Positions 16,319 through 25,354 of a stretch of 64,000 bases of DNA are shown here, in pieces. The stretch is from positions 1-64,000 of the forward strand of contig CAJXVC010000006.1 of NCBI GenBank assembly GCA_913060975.1, in the 5' to 3' direction. The notes below the pieces were generated by a model that saw only the letters and a program-made list of their open reading frames with translations, was not told the origin of the DNA and made no database searches. The DNA comes from an uncultured Gammaproteobacteria bacterium (lineage in GTDB: Bacteria; Pseudomonadota; Gammaproteobacteria; Pseudomonadales; Pseudohongiellaceae). Position numbers and translations under genes: made by a program. Within the stretch, counting starts at the first letter, position 1. Each line of letters begins with the position of its first letter.

Positions 16319-16690
16319 ATGACTAATGAATTCCAAATTGTCTTCCACAATATTGATCAAACTGACGCTCTGAATGATGCTGTTCAAAAACGCATTAGCA
16401 AACTCGAACGTTATTGTGATCAGATTATCACCGGTCGCGTAGTATTGGATTCTCCGCATAATAATCATCATAAGGGCAAGGTTTACTCCGTCGGACTGGA
16501 AATCCATACACCTTCCAAGGAAGTAAGAGTCAACCAGGATCAGCATGATAATCATGCCCATGAAGATCTTTATGTCGCAATCAGGGATGCATTTAATGCC
16601 GCTGAGCGACAGTTGAAATCAATTGATAAAAAGCATCGCGCTCTGCCGCTTAATAAAGCGAGCGAGTTAGTTAGCGACGCGTTGGCTTAA
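16319..16690 (+). CDS. ribosome hibernation-promoting factor, HPF/RaiA family
   Basis: A 123-residue protein of the S30AE family, which binds the 30S decoding region and silences ribosomes in stationary phase. The N-terminal FQIVFHNIDQTDALNDAVQKRISKLERYCDQI fits the beta-alpha start, and DLYVAIRDAFNAAERQLKS is the conserved second helix. The acidic/His-rich loop QDQHDNHAHED replaces the usual shorter loop. The length is close to RaiA/short HPF; no long-HPF C-terminal domain is present. AGGAG lies before the ATG. It is not next to rpoN, where the main hpf usually sits, so it may be a second copy. DUF1244 follows after 12 bases. Confidence 0.85.
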   Translation: MTNEFQIVFHNIDQTDALNDAVQKRISKLERYCDQIITGRVVLDSPHNNHHKGKVYSVGLEIHTPSKEVRVNQDQHDNHAHEDLYVAIRDAFNAAERQLKSIDKKHRALPLNKASELVSDALA

Positions 16691-16702
16691 TGGCATCTAT
16701 TC

Positions 16703-16990
16703 ATGGATCAGAAAAATTCAATTGAAATTGAAGCCGCAACATTTCGACGCTTACTTGCGCACCTCGACGCCAACAAGGATGTTCAAAATATCGATTTGAT
16801 GAATCTCGCTGGGTTTTGCCGCAACTGCCTTTCCAAATGGTATGCGGCAGAAGCAGCAGACAGAGGCATCGAAGTAGATTACGAGTCAGCCAGAGAGCGT
16901 GTTTATGGCATGCCTTATGGTGAATGGAAAGCCAAGTATCAACAAGAGGCTTCAGCTGAACAAATGGAACAGTTCAATCAGGGACGTTAA
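16703..16990 (+). CDS. DUF1244-family protein
   Basis: A 95-residue protein with the DUF1244 signature: FRRLLAHLDANKDVQNIDLM, GFCRNCLSKWY with two close cysteines, and ERVYGMPYGEWKAKYQ. The function is not established; the CxxC-like pair suggests metal or redox contact. It follows the HPF-family gene closely and ends before a strong terminator, so the two form a small operon. Confidence 0.92.
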   Translation: MDQKNSIEIEAATFRRLLAHLDANKDVQNIDLMNLAGFCRNCLSKWYAAEAADRGIEVDYESARERVYGMPYGEWKAKYQQEASAEQMEQFNQGR

Positions 16991-17017
16991 CACACGTAAC
17001 TGAAAAGCAGTAAAAGC

Positions 17018-17056
17018 AACGGGTAGCAAGTAGTCTTGCTACCCGTTTTACTTTTT
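17018..17056 (+). terminator. intrinsic terminator, usable from both sides
   Basis: A 13-bp perfect stem AACGGGTAGCAAG/CTTGCTACCCGTT with loop TAGT is followed by TTTACTTTTT. It ends the HPF-DUF1244 unit. A-rich sequence on the left also allows weaker use by the convergent GlxA-type gene. Confidence 0.93.
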
Positions 17057-17070
17057 ACGACCAGTGATAA

Positions 17071-18063
17071 TTAGCGATAGTCAGCTATAAAGAGTTTGTT
17101 GCGAACCAGGCGTCGATATTCATTCGGAGTCACGTCATTCAATTTCTTGAACAAGCTACTGAAATAGCTGGTGTCCTGATAGCCAACGGCATCGGCGACC
17201 TCGGCAACGACAAGATTGCTTTGTTTCAATAATTCCCGGGCATGATTAATACGGATATCCTGTAAATATTGCACTGGTGTGGTGTTGGTGGCGAGTTTGA
17301 AGCGACGATTCAATGAGCGAGCACTTAATTGGAATTTAACGGCAATCTCGCTGACCTGAATTGGCCTGGCAAAATTTTCCTGAATCCATTCCTGTACCTT
17401 GATAATGACCTCGTCATGGTGGGTGCTCTGCTGGTCGGCATCCAATAGCATGGACTCATAGGATCGTTTGAGTTCGTGGGTAAACTGACGCGAGACTTCC
17501 TTGGCGATCTCCTGATCCCACAGTTGTTCGATCAAATGCAGCATGATATCCCGGACTGCGTTGACACTGCCGGTGCAGTACACCCGGTTCGCGCGAGTAA
17601 TGAATCGACGGCGCTGTAGTTTGACCAAAGGATACTGTTTTTCGAGCAAGTCAAAGAAACGCCAGTGAGTCGTTGCTGATTGCATATCGAGTAAACCGGA
17701 AGCAGCAGCGAAAAAGGCACCGGTTGTAATGGTGCAGATCAGGCTGCCCGCTTTGTGTTGTTTAGCAATCCAGTGAATCAGTTTGCTGTTGTTGGCTACA
17801 GCCGGGCGAGGGTTGCCCCACATGCCGGGTACTATAACAAGGTCGCTGTGCGAGATGGCGTCAGTGCATTGGTCGCAATGCAGTATCAGCCCCCCGGATA
17901 GCGATACAGGTCCAGTGCGTTCGCCAGCTATGACAAGTCCGATCAGGGCATCAACACGTTTTCGGGCGCGCGCGATATCGTTGGCGGCATTGAGCATTTC
18001 CAGCGGGATAGTCACAGTAGAACCAAGCGCGTCAGGTGCAACCAGTATCGTAACTTGTTTCAT
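17071..18063 (-). CDS. GlxA-family transcriptional regulator (DJ-1/PfpI + AraC)
   Basis: A 330-residue two-domain regulator. Residues 5-185 are a DJ-1/PfpI amidotransferase-like sensor domain (VIVPGMWG, TTGAFFAAASGLLDMQSATTHW). At the nucleophile elbow ICTITTGAF has Thr where active DJ-1 enzymes carry Cys, so it is a sensor, not an enzyme. Residues 220-325 hold two AraC helix-turn-helix motifs (IQVSEIAVKFQLSARSLNRR and VAEVADAVGYQDTSYFSSLF). Relatives control catabolism of choline, carnitine or glycine derivatives. No such genes are adjacent, so the target is unknown. Confidence 0.93.
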   Translation of the reverse strand: MKQVTILVAPDALGSTVTIPLEMLNAANDIARARKRVDALIGLVIAGERTGPVSLSGGLILHCDQCTDAISHSDLVIVPGMWGNPRPAVANNSKLIHWIAKQHKAGSLICTITTGAFFAAASGLLDMQSATTHWRFFDLLEKQYPLVKLQRRRFITRANRVYCTGSVNAVRDIMLHLIEQLWDQEIAKEVSRQFTHELKRSYESMLLDADQQSTHHDEVIIKVQEWIQENFARPIQVSEIAVKFQLSARSLNRRFKLATNTTPVQYLQDIRINHARELLKQSNLVVAEVADAVGYQDTSYFSSLFKKLNDVTPNEYRRLVRNKLFIADYR

Positions 18064-18151
18064 TGCCTCAGTGTCCCGCTCATGGATTCTCGCTCAAGAT
18101 GTATGCTTCATGCGGTGAGTCATATTGTGGATAACACTAAAATCATTATTG

Positions 18152-18655
18152 CTAGCTGGCGTCATAACTGATGGCAATGACGTAGTAGGAACGCTCGCCA
18201 TTGGGCGATTCAATAGTGACTTCGTCATCCACCTGCTTGCGTAATAGCGCTTTAGCTAACGGTGAGTCGATACTGATGTGACCCCGTTTGGGGTCGAGTT
18301 CGTCTGGCCCAACAATGCGGTAGTGATAATTGTTACCTTCGTCATCCTCCAGTTGAATGCGGGCAGCAAAAAAGATTCGACTGGTGTCATCTGGCGGGGC
18401 AGAAACCACCGTCATTTCATCAAGACGTTTGCTGAGGTAGCGCACCCGACGATCAATTTCGCGCAGGCGCTTCTTGCCGTAGATGTAATCGGCATTTTCC
18501 GAGCGGTCGCCCATGGCTGCAGCTTCAGACACCGACTGCGTCACTTTTGGGCGTTCAACTTTCCAGAGCTCGCGAAGCTCGCTTTTAAGTGCCAGTTCGC
18601 CTTCTTTGGTAATGTATTTGGCGCCAGGCTTCTGTGGTGGACGATACCTGCTCAT
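18152..18655 (-). CDS. greB: transcription elongation factor GreB
   Basis: A 167-residue Gre factor that rescues backtracked RNA polymerase by transcript cleavage. Residues 1-80 form the coiled coil that enters the secondary channel, with the acidic tip GDRSENADYIYG and the basic patch KKRLREIDRRVRYLSKRL typical of GreB rather than GreA. Residues 90-165 form the FKBP-like domain with IVGPDELDPKRGHISIDSPLAKAL. The start MSRYRPPQKPGAKYIT fits GreB. It lies 19 bases after dinB in the same direction. Confidence 0.95.
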   Translation of the reverse strand: MSRYRPPQKPGAKYITKEGELALKSELRELWKVERPKVTQSVSEAAAMGDRSENADYIYGKKRLREIDRRVRYLSKRLDEMTVVSAPPDDTSRIFFAARIQLEDDEGNNYHYRIVGPDELDPKRGHISIDSPLAKALLRKQVDDEVTIESPNGERSYYVIAISYDAS

Positions 18656-18674
18656 AGACTGATCCGTAGTTTGT

Positions 18675-19769
18675 TCAAGGAGTACCTGGATCGAGAGACA
18701 AGGGGAGTTGATTATAATCCTTGTCCTCGAGCTTGTCCCGGTCGATAGGTGCTACTCGCACGCCAAGGCCGAGTAGGCGTACCGGCTTATTGCCGCGCAC
18801 AAAGCCATCAGCACACAATTTTTCATAATTCGCCAAATCGATATCGTCAGCCAGCATCTCGACAGTAGTTTTTACAAAATCATGGAACTTGATTTTCACA
18901 AACTGTTTTTGAATGCTGTATTTTTCACTGTGTCTCTCCAGACGAATAGCTAGCTGTTCCCGCAGGGCCGGTAATTCACGCAGGCAAGCATCCAGCGATG
19001 GCAGATCAGCTGCATAGGTGTTTTCGACGCTGACAGATTTTCTTATGCGCTCGGTTTTCACCTCGCGCTCGTCGATACCTTGCGCCAATTGGCCCAGCCG
19101 TTCACCGAAGCTGCCGAAATACTTGCGCAGTTGTTCCTGGCTCAACTCGCGCAGGTCAGAACATGTCTGGATGCCCAATCGTTGCATCTTGGCGGCAGTC
19201 ACTTTGCCGACACCATGCAGTTTTTTGACAGGCAAGTTGGCCACAAAGTCAGCCACCTGATCGGGTCGCACTACAAACAGCCCGTTTGGCTTGCGCCAGT
19301 CACTGGCGATCTTGGCGAGAAATTTATTCGGTGCCACGCCGGCGGAAATCGTGATCTGAACGGCCTCGAATACCTCGTTGCGAATGGCTTGGGCTATGTG
19401 AGTTGCGCTGCTGTTGAAGGCGGTGCTGGCGCTGACATCAAGATAGGCTTCGTCCAGCGAGAGCGGCTCAATCTTGTCAGTATAGCGGGCAAAGACCTCA
19501 TGGATCTGTAGTGAGGCAATCCGGTACTTCTCCATGTCGGGGCGGATAATAATGAGATCAGGGCAGCGTTGTCTGGCGGTGGCCGAGGCCATTGCCGAGT
19601 GGATGCCAAATTGACGTGCTTCGTAGTTGCAAGTTGCGACTACGCCGCGGCGCTCCGGAGATCCTCCTACAGCGACTGGTTTGCCGACAAGTTCTGGATT
19701 GTCGCGCATCTCGATCGAGGCATAGAAACAATCGCAGTCACAATGAATGATTTTGCGTGCTGAGGACAT
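18675..19769 (-). CDS. dinB: DNA polymerase IV
   Basis: A 364-residue Y-family translesion polymerase. Catalytic acids are Asp11 in HCDCDCFYASIE and Asp106-Glu107 in SLDEAYLDVS. Tyr16 takes the steric-gate position usually held by Phe or Tyr. The helix-hairpin-helix LHGVGKVTAAKMQRLGI lies near 185-200, and the little-finger domain runs from about 240 to 345 with IRLLGLGVRVAP-like ending. The C-terminal QLPLSL could act as the beta-clamp binding motif. A LexA box was not found by eye upstream. Confidence 0.96.
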   Translation of the reverse strand: MSSARKIIHCDCDCFYASIEMRDNPELVGKPVAVGGSPERRGVVATCNYEARQFGIHSAMASATARQRCPDLIIIRPDMEKYRIASLQIHEVFARYTDKIEPLSLDEAYLDVSASTAFNSSATHIAQAIRNEVFEAVQITISAGVAPNKFLAKIASDWRKPNGLFVVRPDQVADFVANLPVKKLHGVGKVTAAKMQRLGIQTCSDLRELSQEQLRKYFGSFGERLGQLAQGIDEREVKTERIRKSVSVENTYAADLPSLDACLRELPALREQLAIRLERHSEKYSIQKQFVKIKFHDFVKTTVEMLADDIDLANYEKLCADGFVRGNKPVRLLGLGVRVAPIDRDKLEDKDYNQLPLSLDPGTP

Positions 19770-20004
19770 TGTCGGGCATCTGGCGTTCAGCCGGGAAAAC
19801 TTGCTAGCAAATTACTTGAGTAGTCCGCCCGTGTAAACGTGCCTGTGGGTTGTTGCGCGAGATTGCCATAGACCCGCCGTTATTTAAGGATTGCCTGGCA
19901 GTGCACAGGGAGGAAGAATTCACAGCGTGCAAAGAAGTGAAGTAAAGTAGGACCAAAGAGTGAAGGCCGCCAATTCTCGTCAATGCAGGTAATGCCGACA
20001 CTTG

Positions 20005-20033
20005 AGCTTGCCGCTGCAAGGCAGCGGCAAGCT
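20005..20033. terminator. strong GC hairpin downstream of serC, no T-run
   Basis: A 13-bp perfect stem AGCTTGCCGCTGC/GCAGCGGCAAGCT with loop AAG lies 26 bases beyond the serC stop. Neither side has a T-run, so it may protect the serC mRNA 3' end or stop transcription with help. Confidence 0.45.
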
Positions 20034-20058
20034 TCAGGAGCATGCGGGTGCGGATTGC

Positions 20059-21147
20059 TTAGCCATTTTTGGCAGCAAATTCTTTCATGAACGCGACCAG
20101 CGCTTCACAGCCAGCCATTGGCATTGCATTGTAGATAGACGCGCGTGCGCCGCCCACATCGCGGTGACCTTTCAGGGCATAGAGTCCGGCTGCCTCAGCT
20201 TGGGCAACGAAATCGCCTAGCAGGTCTTCTTTCTGCATATTGAAAGTGACATTCATCACCGAACGATGCGCGGCCTGAGCTGTGCCGTAATAAAAATCCT
20301 GACTATCGATGTAGTCATAGATCAGTTTCGCCTTGGCTTCATTGCGCTCTTCCATAGCCGCAACACCACCTTGCTCTTTCAGCCATTCCATGACCAGTGA
20401 CATCAGGTAGATGGCAAAGGTGTTGTTGGTATTGGCTAATGAGTGTTGATCCGCATAGGTCTTGTAGGTCAGCAAGCCTGGTGTTTCTGGCAACGCATGC
20501 TCGAGCAAGTCTTCGCGAATAATGACAACAGCCAATCCGGCTGGTCCGAGATTTTTCTGCAAACCGGCGAAAATGATTCCGAACTTGCTGACGTCGAGCT
20601 TGCGAGACATGAATTCAGAAGTCATGTCGGCGACTAATGGCACGTTGCCAGTTTCCGGGAATTCGTGCCAGCGGGTACCAAACAGTGTGTTGTTACTGGT
20701 GATATGCAGATACGAAAAATCATCGGTCAGTGTTGCAGGATCAAAGTCGGGGATGTAATTGAAGTTGCTGTCTTTGCTGCTGGCAAGATCAATGGCTGTA
20801 CCGTAGCGACCGGCTTCTTTGGCTGCTTTGACTGACCATGCGCCGGTTTGTACGAATGCCGCTTTGCGATCAGGCTGGCGATTGATGATGTTCAGCGGGA
20901 TCGCTGAGAATTGCATCTGGGCACCACCATGCACATAAAGAATCTTGTAGTTGTCTGGAATGCCCGCCAATTCGATCAGCAGTTCGTCGGTGCGGTTGAT
21001 GATCGCATCAAACTCTTTGGAGCGATGGCTTATCTCGATGACTGAGGCGCCCATACCGCGGTAGTCCAAAAACTCCTGTTGGGCTTTTTCCATTACTTCC
21101 AGCGGCAGCATGGCTGGGCCAGCGCCAAAATTGTAAACTCGACTCAT
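20059..21147 (-). CDS. serC: phosphoserine aminotransferase
   Basis: A 362-residue class V PLP enzyme making 3-phosphoserine from 3-phosphohydroxypyruvate and glutamate; it also acts in pyridoxal phosphate synthesis. The PLP lysine is Lys198 in AGLQKNLGPAGL. The N-terminus VYNFGAGPAMLP and HRSKEFDAII are the family's substrate-binding parts, and GTRWHEFPETG binds the phosphate. AGGAACCC precedes the ATG. It follows serA by 59 bases on the same strand, giving a serine biosynthesis operon serA-serC. Confidence 0.97.
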   Translation of the reverse strand: MSRVYNFGAGPAMLPLEVMEKAQQEFLDYRGMGASVIEISHRSKEFDAIINRTDELLIELAGIPDNYKILYVHGGAQMQFSAIPLNIINRQPDRKAAFVQTGAWSVKAAKEAGRYGTAIDLASSKDSNFNYIPDFDPATLTDDFSYLHITSNNTLFGTRWHEFPETGNVPLVADMTSEFMSRKLDVSKFGIIFAGLQKNLGPAGLAVVIIREDLLEHALPETPGLLTYKTYADQHSLANTNNTFAIYLMSLVMEWLKEQGGVAAMEERNEAKAKLIYDYIDSQDFYYGTAQAAHRSVMNVTFNMQKEDLLGDFVAQAEAAGLYALKGHRDVGGARASIYNAMPMAGCEALVAFMKEFAAKNG

Positions 21148-21206
21148 GATGGGTTCCTGAATAGCAGTGTAATTAAAAATTAATTTCCGGTTACTGGCGC
21201 TTATTG

Positions 21207-22388
21207 CTAGAGCACTGTGACCTTGATGACATGTTCAATATTGCTGATGGCATCAACGGCTGCTTGTGACGGCGTCGATTCCAGGTCAATGAGGTTGTAG
21301 GCAATGTCATTGCGAGACTTGTTTAGCATGTCGATGACATTGATGTCCTGATCTGCCAGAACCGACAATATTTGACCAAGCATTTTCGGTACATTGCGAT
21401 TACTGATGGCCAGACGTGTGCCCGGTGCGGCATCGGCAGCGCGATCCAGTGCCAGGTTCGGGAAGTTGACCGAATTGGTGATATTGCCGTTGTCGAAAAA
21501 ATCTACCAACTGATCAACTGCCATGACGGCACAGTTCTCTTCGGCTTCGTTGGTGCTGGCACCGATGTGCGGCATGGTAATGACGTCTTCGCGACCCAGT
21601 AGTTCCGGGCGTGGAAAATCGCTGACATAACGGCGCAATCTTCCGGATTCCAGAGCCTCCAGCAAGGCGGCGCTGTCGACGATTTCATCGCGGGCAAAAT
21701 TCAACAGGCAAGTGCCTTCGCGCATGGCGGCGAACAGCTCTTTGTTGATGAGATTGCGTGTTGCGTCCAATACGGGCAAATGCAGTGAAATAAAATCCGA
21801 ATTGGCGATCAGCGCGTTGAGGTTCTCAAAGCGTTTGACCGAACTGGGCAGGCGCCATGCCGCTTCAACCGACAGCGCAGGGTCATAGCCCTGCACTTTC
21901 ATGCCCATTCTGATGCCCATGTCGGCAACTAGTGAGCCGATGGCACCCAGGCCAACCACGCCAAGAGTTTTACCGGCAATCTCGGAGCCTTTGAAGCGTT
22001 TCTTTTCCTGCTCCATCAATTTCGACAGTGTGTCGTAGTCGCTACTGCGGTCCTGTGAATTAACGAAGTCGATACCCGGCAAAATGCCACGCGAGGCCAA
22101 CAACAGACCACACAACACCAGCTCTTTCACCGCATTGGCATTTGCGCCCGGGGTGTTAAAAACCACAATGCCACGATCAGTGCAGGCAGGGACTGGTACG
22201 TTGTTTACGCCAGCACCAGCCCGAGCAATGGCTCGCAAGGAATCGGCCAGTGCGGATTCTTCCAGCTTGTGGCTGCGTATCAGCAGAGCATCGGCGTCGG
22301 CCGTGTCTGGTCCGACAGAGTAGTTGTCTGCGGGAAAGCGCTTGAGGCCACTCTCCGCAATAGTGTTGAACGTTTGAATATTGGGCAT
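21207..22388 (-). CDS. serA: D-3-phosphoglycerate dehydrogenase, ACT-domain form
   Basis: A 393-residue NAD-dependent enzyme for the first step of serine synthesis. The NAD motif is GVVGLGAIG at 143-151. Catalytic residues are Arg233 (NFARDEIVD), the Glu near 262 (DFPRPELLG) and His274 (TMPHIGAST). The C-terminal ACT domain at about 325-393 (NRNVPKMLGQILSVLADQDINV) is the likely serine feedback site. At 393 residues it lacks the extra ASB domain of long forms. AGGAACCC precedes the ATG. It opens the serA-serC unit. Confidence 0.95.
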   Translation of the reverse strand: MPNIQTFNTIAESGLKRFPADNYSVGPDTADADALLIRSHKLEESALADSLRAIARAGAGVNNVPVPACTDRGIVVFNTPGANANAVKELVLCGLLLASRGILPGIDFVNSQDRSSDYDTLSKLMEQEKKRFKGSEIAGKTLGVVGLGAIGSLVADMGIRMGMKVQGYDPALSVEAAWRLPSSVKRFENLNALIANSDFISLHLPVLDATRNLINKELFAAMREGTCLLNFARDEIVDSAALLEALESGRLRRYVSDFPRPELLGREDVITMPHIGASTNEAEENCAVMAVDQLVDFFDNGNITNSVNFPNLALDRAADAAPGTRLAISNRNVPKMLGQILSVLADQDINVIDMLNKSRNDIAYNLIDLESTPSQAAVDAISNIEHVIKVTVL

Positions 22389-22699
22389 TGTATGGGTTCC
22401 TGAGCTTATTATTCATCATTCCCGTTGCCACAAAGTGACGTCACCGTAGTCGCATGGACCGCGACTGCGCCTTGAAGACAGGTTTGATGCTTCTTCCGTG
22501 AGTTCGAGTGCCATGGGCGAGGCACCGCGACGTGGAATATTGATTTTTTAGGGCGGCAATTATGTCGTGAATTGCCAGCAAACTCCAGCCGGATTTGGCA
22601 CCGCCCGGGGCTTGTCGGATCGCCGTTCCTAACGGCTTGCTGGCCGGGTTATGATGGCGCTTCAAGAGCCATTTCAATTGGTCGGTACGAAGAGTCGCT
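22389..22699. other. divergent promoter region between serA and the MBL-fold gene
   Basis: About 310 bases between divergent start codons. An 89-codon frame on the minus strand (22441-22710) has no ribosome binding site and Arg/Ser/Thr-rich content, so I take it as chance. I see no clean -10/-35 pair by eye. Confidence 0.4.
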
Positions 22700-23551
22700 A
22701 TGCAATTCAAAGCAGGTCAATTACGGCGGGTCGCGGGTGCAAGCGTGCCTGTATTTCGACATGTCGGGCATAACCCTGGGCCGATGACAGGCCCAGGCAC
22801 CAATACCTACTTTCTGGGCGCTGAGCGCCGCTGTGTGGTTGATCCCGGTCCAGCTGATGCGCAGCAAGTTGAGAGCCTGCTGCGCTGCGTCGAGGGCCCG
22901 CTCGATGTGATTTTAGTGACCCATACCCACAGGGATCATTCGCCCGCTGCCAGATTGCTGCAAGAGGCCACGGGAGCCCAGCTTGTCGGTGCGTCAGTAC
23001 CAGACGCCATTGCTCAGGATGCGACGTTCGTACCGGATATTGAGGTGCAGCATGGGCAGGTTCTGGAATTGCAGGATTTCAGTATCGAGTGCATCGCGAC
23101 TCCCGGTCATGTGTCCAATCACTTTTGTTATCTGGTCCGCGAAGAACAGGGTTTATTGACCGGGGATCATGTCTTGCAAGGGACCACGCCAGTAATTCTG
23201 CCCCCAGATGGCGACATGCAGGCCTATCTGGCCTCGCTGGCAGAACTTTTAACGCGCCCATTGGCGTTTTTGGCGCCGGGCCATGGCGATATCATGAGGC
23301 AGCCCCATGCGGAAATTCGTCAGCTAATCGCCCATCGTCAACGTCGTGAGAACAAGATTATAGAGGCGCTGCGTAAATCAGGGCCGGCATCCATCGATGC
23401 CGTGGTATTAATGGCTTACGACGATGTTGCCGAACACTTGCTGCCTTGGGCTGCCAAGACACTGCTGGCTCATTTGATCAAACTGGAAAGAGAAGGGCGT
23501 GCGCTTGTCAGGGACGAGAATTGGGAATTGCTTACCCATGAAGGAAATTAG
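22700..23551 (+). CDS. LACTB2-like metallo-beta-lactamase-fold hydrolase
   Basis: A 283-residue cytoplasmic MBL-fold protein with a C-terminal winged helix. The metal motif is His75-x-His77-x-Asp79-His80 ([12 protein letters not shown]). Further ligands lie in [18 protein letters not shown] and APGHGDIM. The N-terminal [16 protein letters not shown] and the C-terminal [35 protein letters not shown] (BLACT_WH) match the LACTB2/beta-lactamase-like 2 group, whose human member is an endoribonuclease. The bacterial substrate is unknown. Confidence 0.9.
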   Translation: MQFKAGQLRRVAGASVPVFRHVGHNPGPMTGPGTNTYFLGAERRCVVDPGPADAQQVESLLRCVEGPLDVILVTHTHRDHSPAARLLQEATGAQLVGASVPDAIAQDATFVPDIEVQHGQVLELQDFSIECIATPGHVSNHFCYLVREEQGLLTGDHVLQGTTPVILPPDGDMQAYLASLAELLTRPLAFLAPGHGDIMRQPHAEIRQLIAHRQRRENKIIEALRKSGPASIDAVVLMAYDDVAEHLLPWAAKTLLAHLIKLEREGRALVRDENWELLTHEGN

Positions 23552-23607
23552 AGTCGCTATGTTGGTTAGCTACTTTATCGGCGCAGCGCGCGACGGACAG
23601 TGCAGCG

Positions 23608-23910
23608 ATGAACACTGATAGCCCTAAATGGTTCGTCTACATGCTGCGCTGTGGCGACGGCAGTCTCTACACAGGCATCACTACTGATGTGGCCAGGCGA
23701 CTTGCCGAACATGGCGGTGTTGCTGGTAATAACAAGGGTGCCAAATCGCTGCGAGGTAAGCGGCCATTATCTGTGGCGCAGCAGTTTTCCTGCCAAAACA
23801 GATCTATGGCTTCACAATTGGAGTACCGTATTAAACAATTGAGCAAGGTAAAAAAGGAAGCGTTGGTGGCAGGTCAGATGACAGTGGAAGAATTGGCGGG
23901 AGTTGGATAA
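23608..23910 (+). CDS. GIY-YIG domain protein, UPF0213/YhbQ type
   Basis: A 100-residue single-domain GIY-YIG protein. The motif appears as [27 protein letters not shown] (Tyr-Met-Leu and Tyr-Thr-Gly for GIY and YIG), and [16 protein letters not shown] carries the catalytic Glu. This UviB/YhbQ group is a putative DNA nuclease, with repair a likely role. The stop TAA overlaps the next gene's ATG by one base, so the two are probably co-translated. Confidence 0.93.
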   Translation: MNTDSPKWFVYMLRCGDGSLYTGITTDVARRLAEHGGVAGNNKGAKSLRGKRPLSVAQQFSCQNRSMASQLEYRIKQLSKVKKEALVAGQMTVEELAGVG

Positions 23911-24878
23911 TGAGTCAGGAAGAAACCGAAGTCAGTAGTGGGAAGATCCCTGTCGGAGTGAGTAGCTGTTTGCTGGGTGAGCGTGTGCGTTACGACGGCG
24001 GCCATAAAGGTCATTCTTTCATCACCCGCACGCTGGGTGAATATTTTGAATTTCAGGCATTTTGTCCGGAGCTGGCCATTGGTTTGGGCATTCCGCGCAA
24101 GCCCATCCGTTTGTGGCGCGCAGACAAGCAGATCCGTTGTGTACAGATTGGTGACACCAGTAAAGATTATACCGAGGCGCTGTCAGAATGTGCAGACGAA
24201 CAGCGCCACTGGCAGGAAAAACTCTGTGGTTATATTTTGAAAAAAGATTCGCCAAGCTGCGGTATGGAGCGAGTCAAAATCTGGGATGAAACCATGCCGG
24301 TTCGCGAAGGCGTGGGTATTTATGCCGGGCGCCTGATGGAAAATTTCCCGTATCTCCCGGTAGAAGAGGAAGGTCGTCTGGGCGATGCTGTATTGCGTGA
24401 GAACTTTATCCAGCGCGTCTTTGCCATGCGGCGCTGGCACAAGTTGGCTGATGCCGGGATGACTGTGGGCGGATTGGTGGATTTCCATGCGCGGCACAAA
24501 TTGATTCTGATGAGTCACGATCAGTTGGCGTATCGCCGTCTGGGGCCTTTGGTAGCGGAAACCAATAAGGATAATCTGGCGGACAATGCGCGGCGCTATC
24601 TGGTGGAGTTCATGAGCGCGCTCAAGACGCGGGCCACCAGAAACAGTCACGTGAATGTGCTGCAACATATTCAGGGTTATTTGAAAAACTATCTCGATAC
24701 ACAGGACAAGCAAGAGCTGGTGAAAACCCTGGAAAAGTATCGCAAGGGGCAACTACCATTGATTGTGCCCATCACGTTATTGAATCATTTTTTTCGCAAG
24801 CATCCCGACAAGTATATTGAGCGGTCCTATTACATGAATCCTTATCCCGAAGAGTTGTGTTTGCAAAATGTCATATGA
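23910..24878 (+). CDS. DUF523-DUF1722 fusion protein
   Basis: A 322-residue protein. Residues 11-155 form DUF523 with IPVGVSSCLLGERVRYDGGHK, FCPELAIGLGIPRKP and ILKKDSPSCGM, whose conserved cysteines suggest a metal or cluster site. Residues about 190-310 form DUF1722 (YbgA-like) with FHARHKLILMSHDQLAYRRLGPLVA and IVPITLLNHFFRKHP. This fusion is common in gammaproteobacteria near photolyase/DNA-repair genes; the function is not known to me. Its ATG overlaps the GIY-YIG stop. Confidence 0.92.
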   Translation: MSQEETEVSSGKIPVGVSSCLLGERVRYDGGHKGHSFITRTLGEYFEFQAFCPELAIGLGIPRKPIRLWRADKQIRCVQIGDTSKDYTEALSECADEQRHWQEKLCGYILKKDSPSCGMERVKIWDETMPVREGVGIYAGRLMENFPYLPVEEEGRLGDAVLRENFIQRVFAMRRWHKLADAGMTVGGLVDFHARHKLILMSHDQLAYRRLGPLVAETNKDNLADNARRYLVEFMSALKTRATRNSHVNVLQHIQGYLKNYLDTQDKQELVKTLEKYRKGQLPLIVPITLLNHFFRKHPDKYIERSYYMNPYPEELCLQNVI

Positions 24879-24922
24879 TCGCTGTCGGCCATTGTCTTAG
24901 CCAGTAATTGACAGGAACCCCT

Positions 24923-25345
24923 ATGAGCAAAATCAAAATCCTCGGCGTCGACCATGTGGTGCTAAGAACAACCAGGCTCGATAGTATGCTGGCATTTTAC
25001 TGTGAATTTTTGGGCTGCCCGGTTGAACGTGAGCTTTCGCCAGATTTGGGGTTGGTCCAATTACGAGCAGGCAATGCGCTGATCGACATCGTGCCGGTGG
25101 ATAGTGAGCTGGGCAGAATGGGTGGCAAACCGCCTGTTCAGGATGGTCGCAATATGGATCACGTGTGCCTGTTAATCGAGTCTCTACCTGAGGAAGAATT
25201 GCTCAGGCTACTCGACAGCGCGGGCATCAAGCATAGCGACTATGCCGAGCGCTATGGTGCGGAAGGCTTTGGGCGTTCGATTTATCTGGATGATCCGGAA
25301 GGCAACGTCGTCGAATTGAAATTTACACTGGCACCAACCGTTTAA
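24923..25345 (+). CDS. VOC-family protein (glyoxalase/bleomycin-resistance fold)
   Basis: A 140-residue VOC protein with two beta-alpha-beta-beta-beta modules. The metal-site marks are His in LGVDHVVLRTT, Glu in ERELSPDLG, His in NMDHVCLLIE and the terminal Glu in YLDDPEGNVVELK. The pattern suits a metal-dependent dioxygenase- or lyase-type family member, with substrate unknown. AGGAACCCCT precedes the ATG at 24923. It converges with the NhaC gene with a gap of 9 bases. Confidence 0.92.
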   Translation: MSKIKILGVDHVVLRTTRLDSMLAFYCEFLGCPVERELSPDLGLVQLRAGNALIDIVPVDSELGRMGGKPPVQDGRNMDHVCLLIESLPEEELLRLLDSAGIKHSDYAERYGAEGFGRSIYLDDPEGNVVELKFTLAPTV

Positions 25346-25354
25346 CGGATGCCG

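Noticed and set aside
20005..20033. classic intrinsic terminator for serC
   Set aside because: The hairpin is strong but neither strand has a T-run; kept only as a hairpin with modest confidence.
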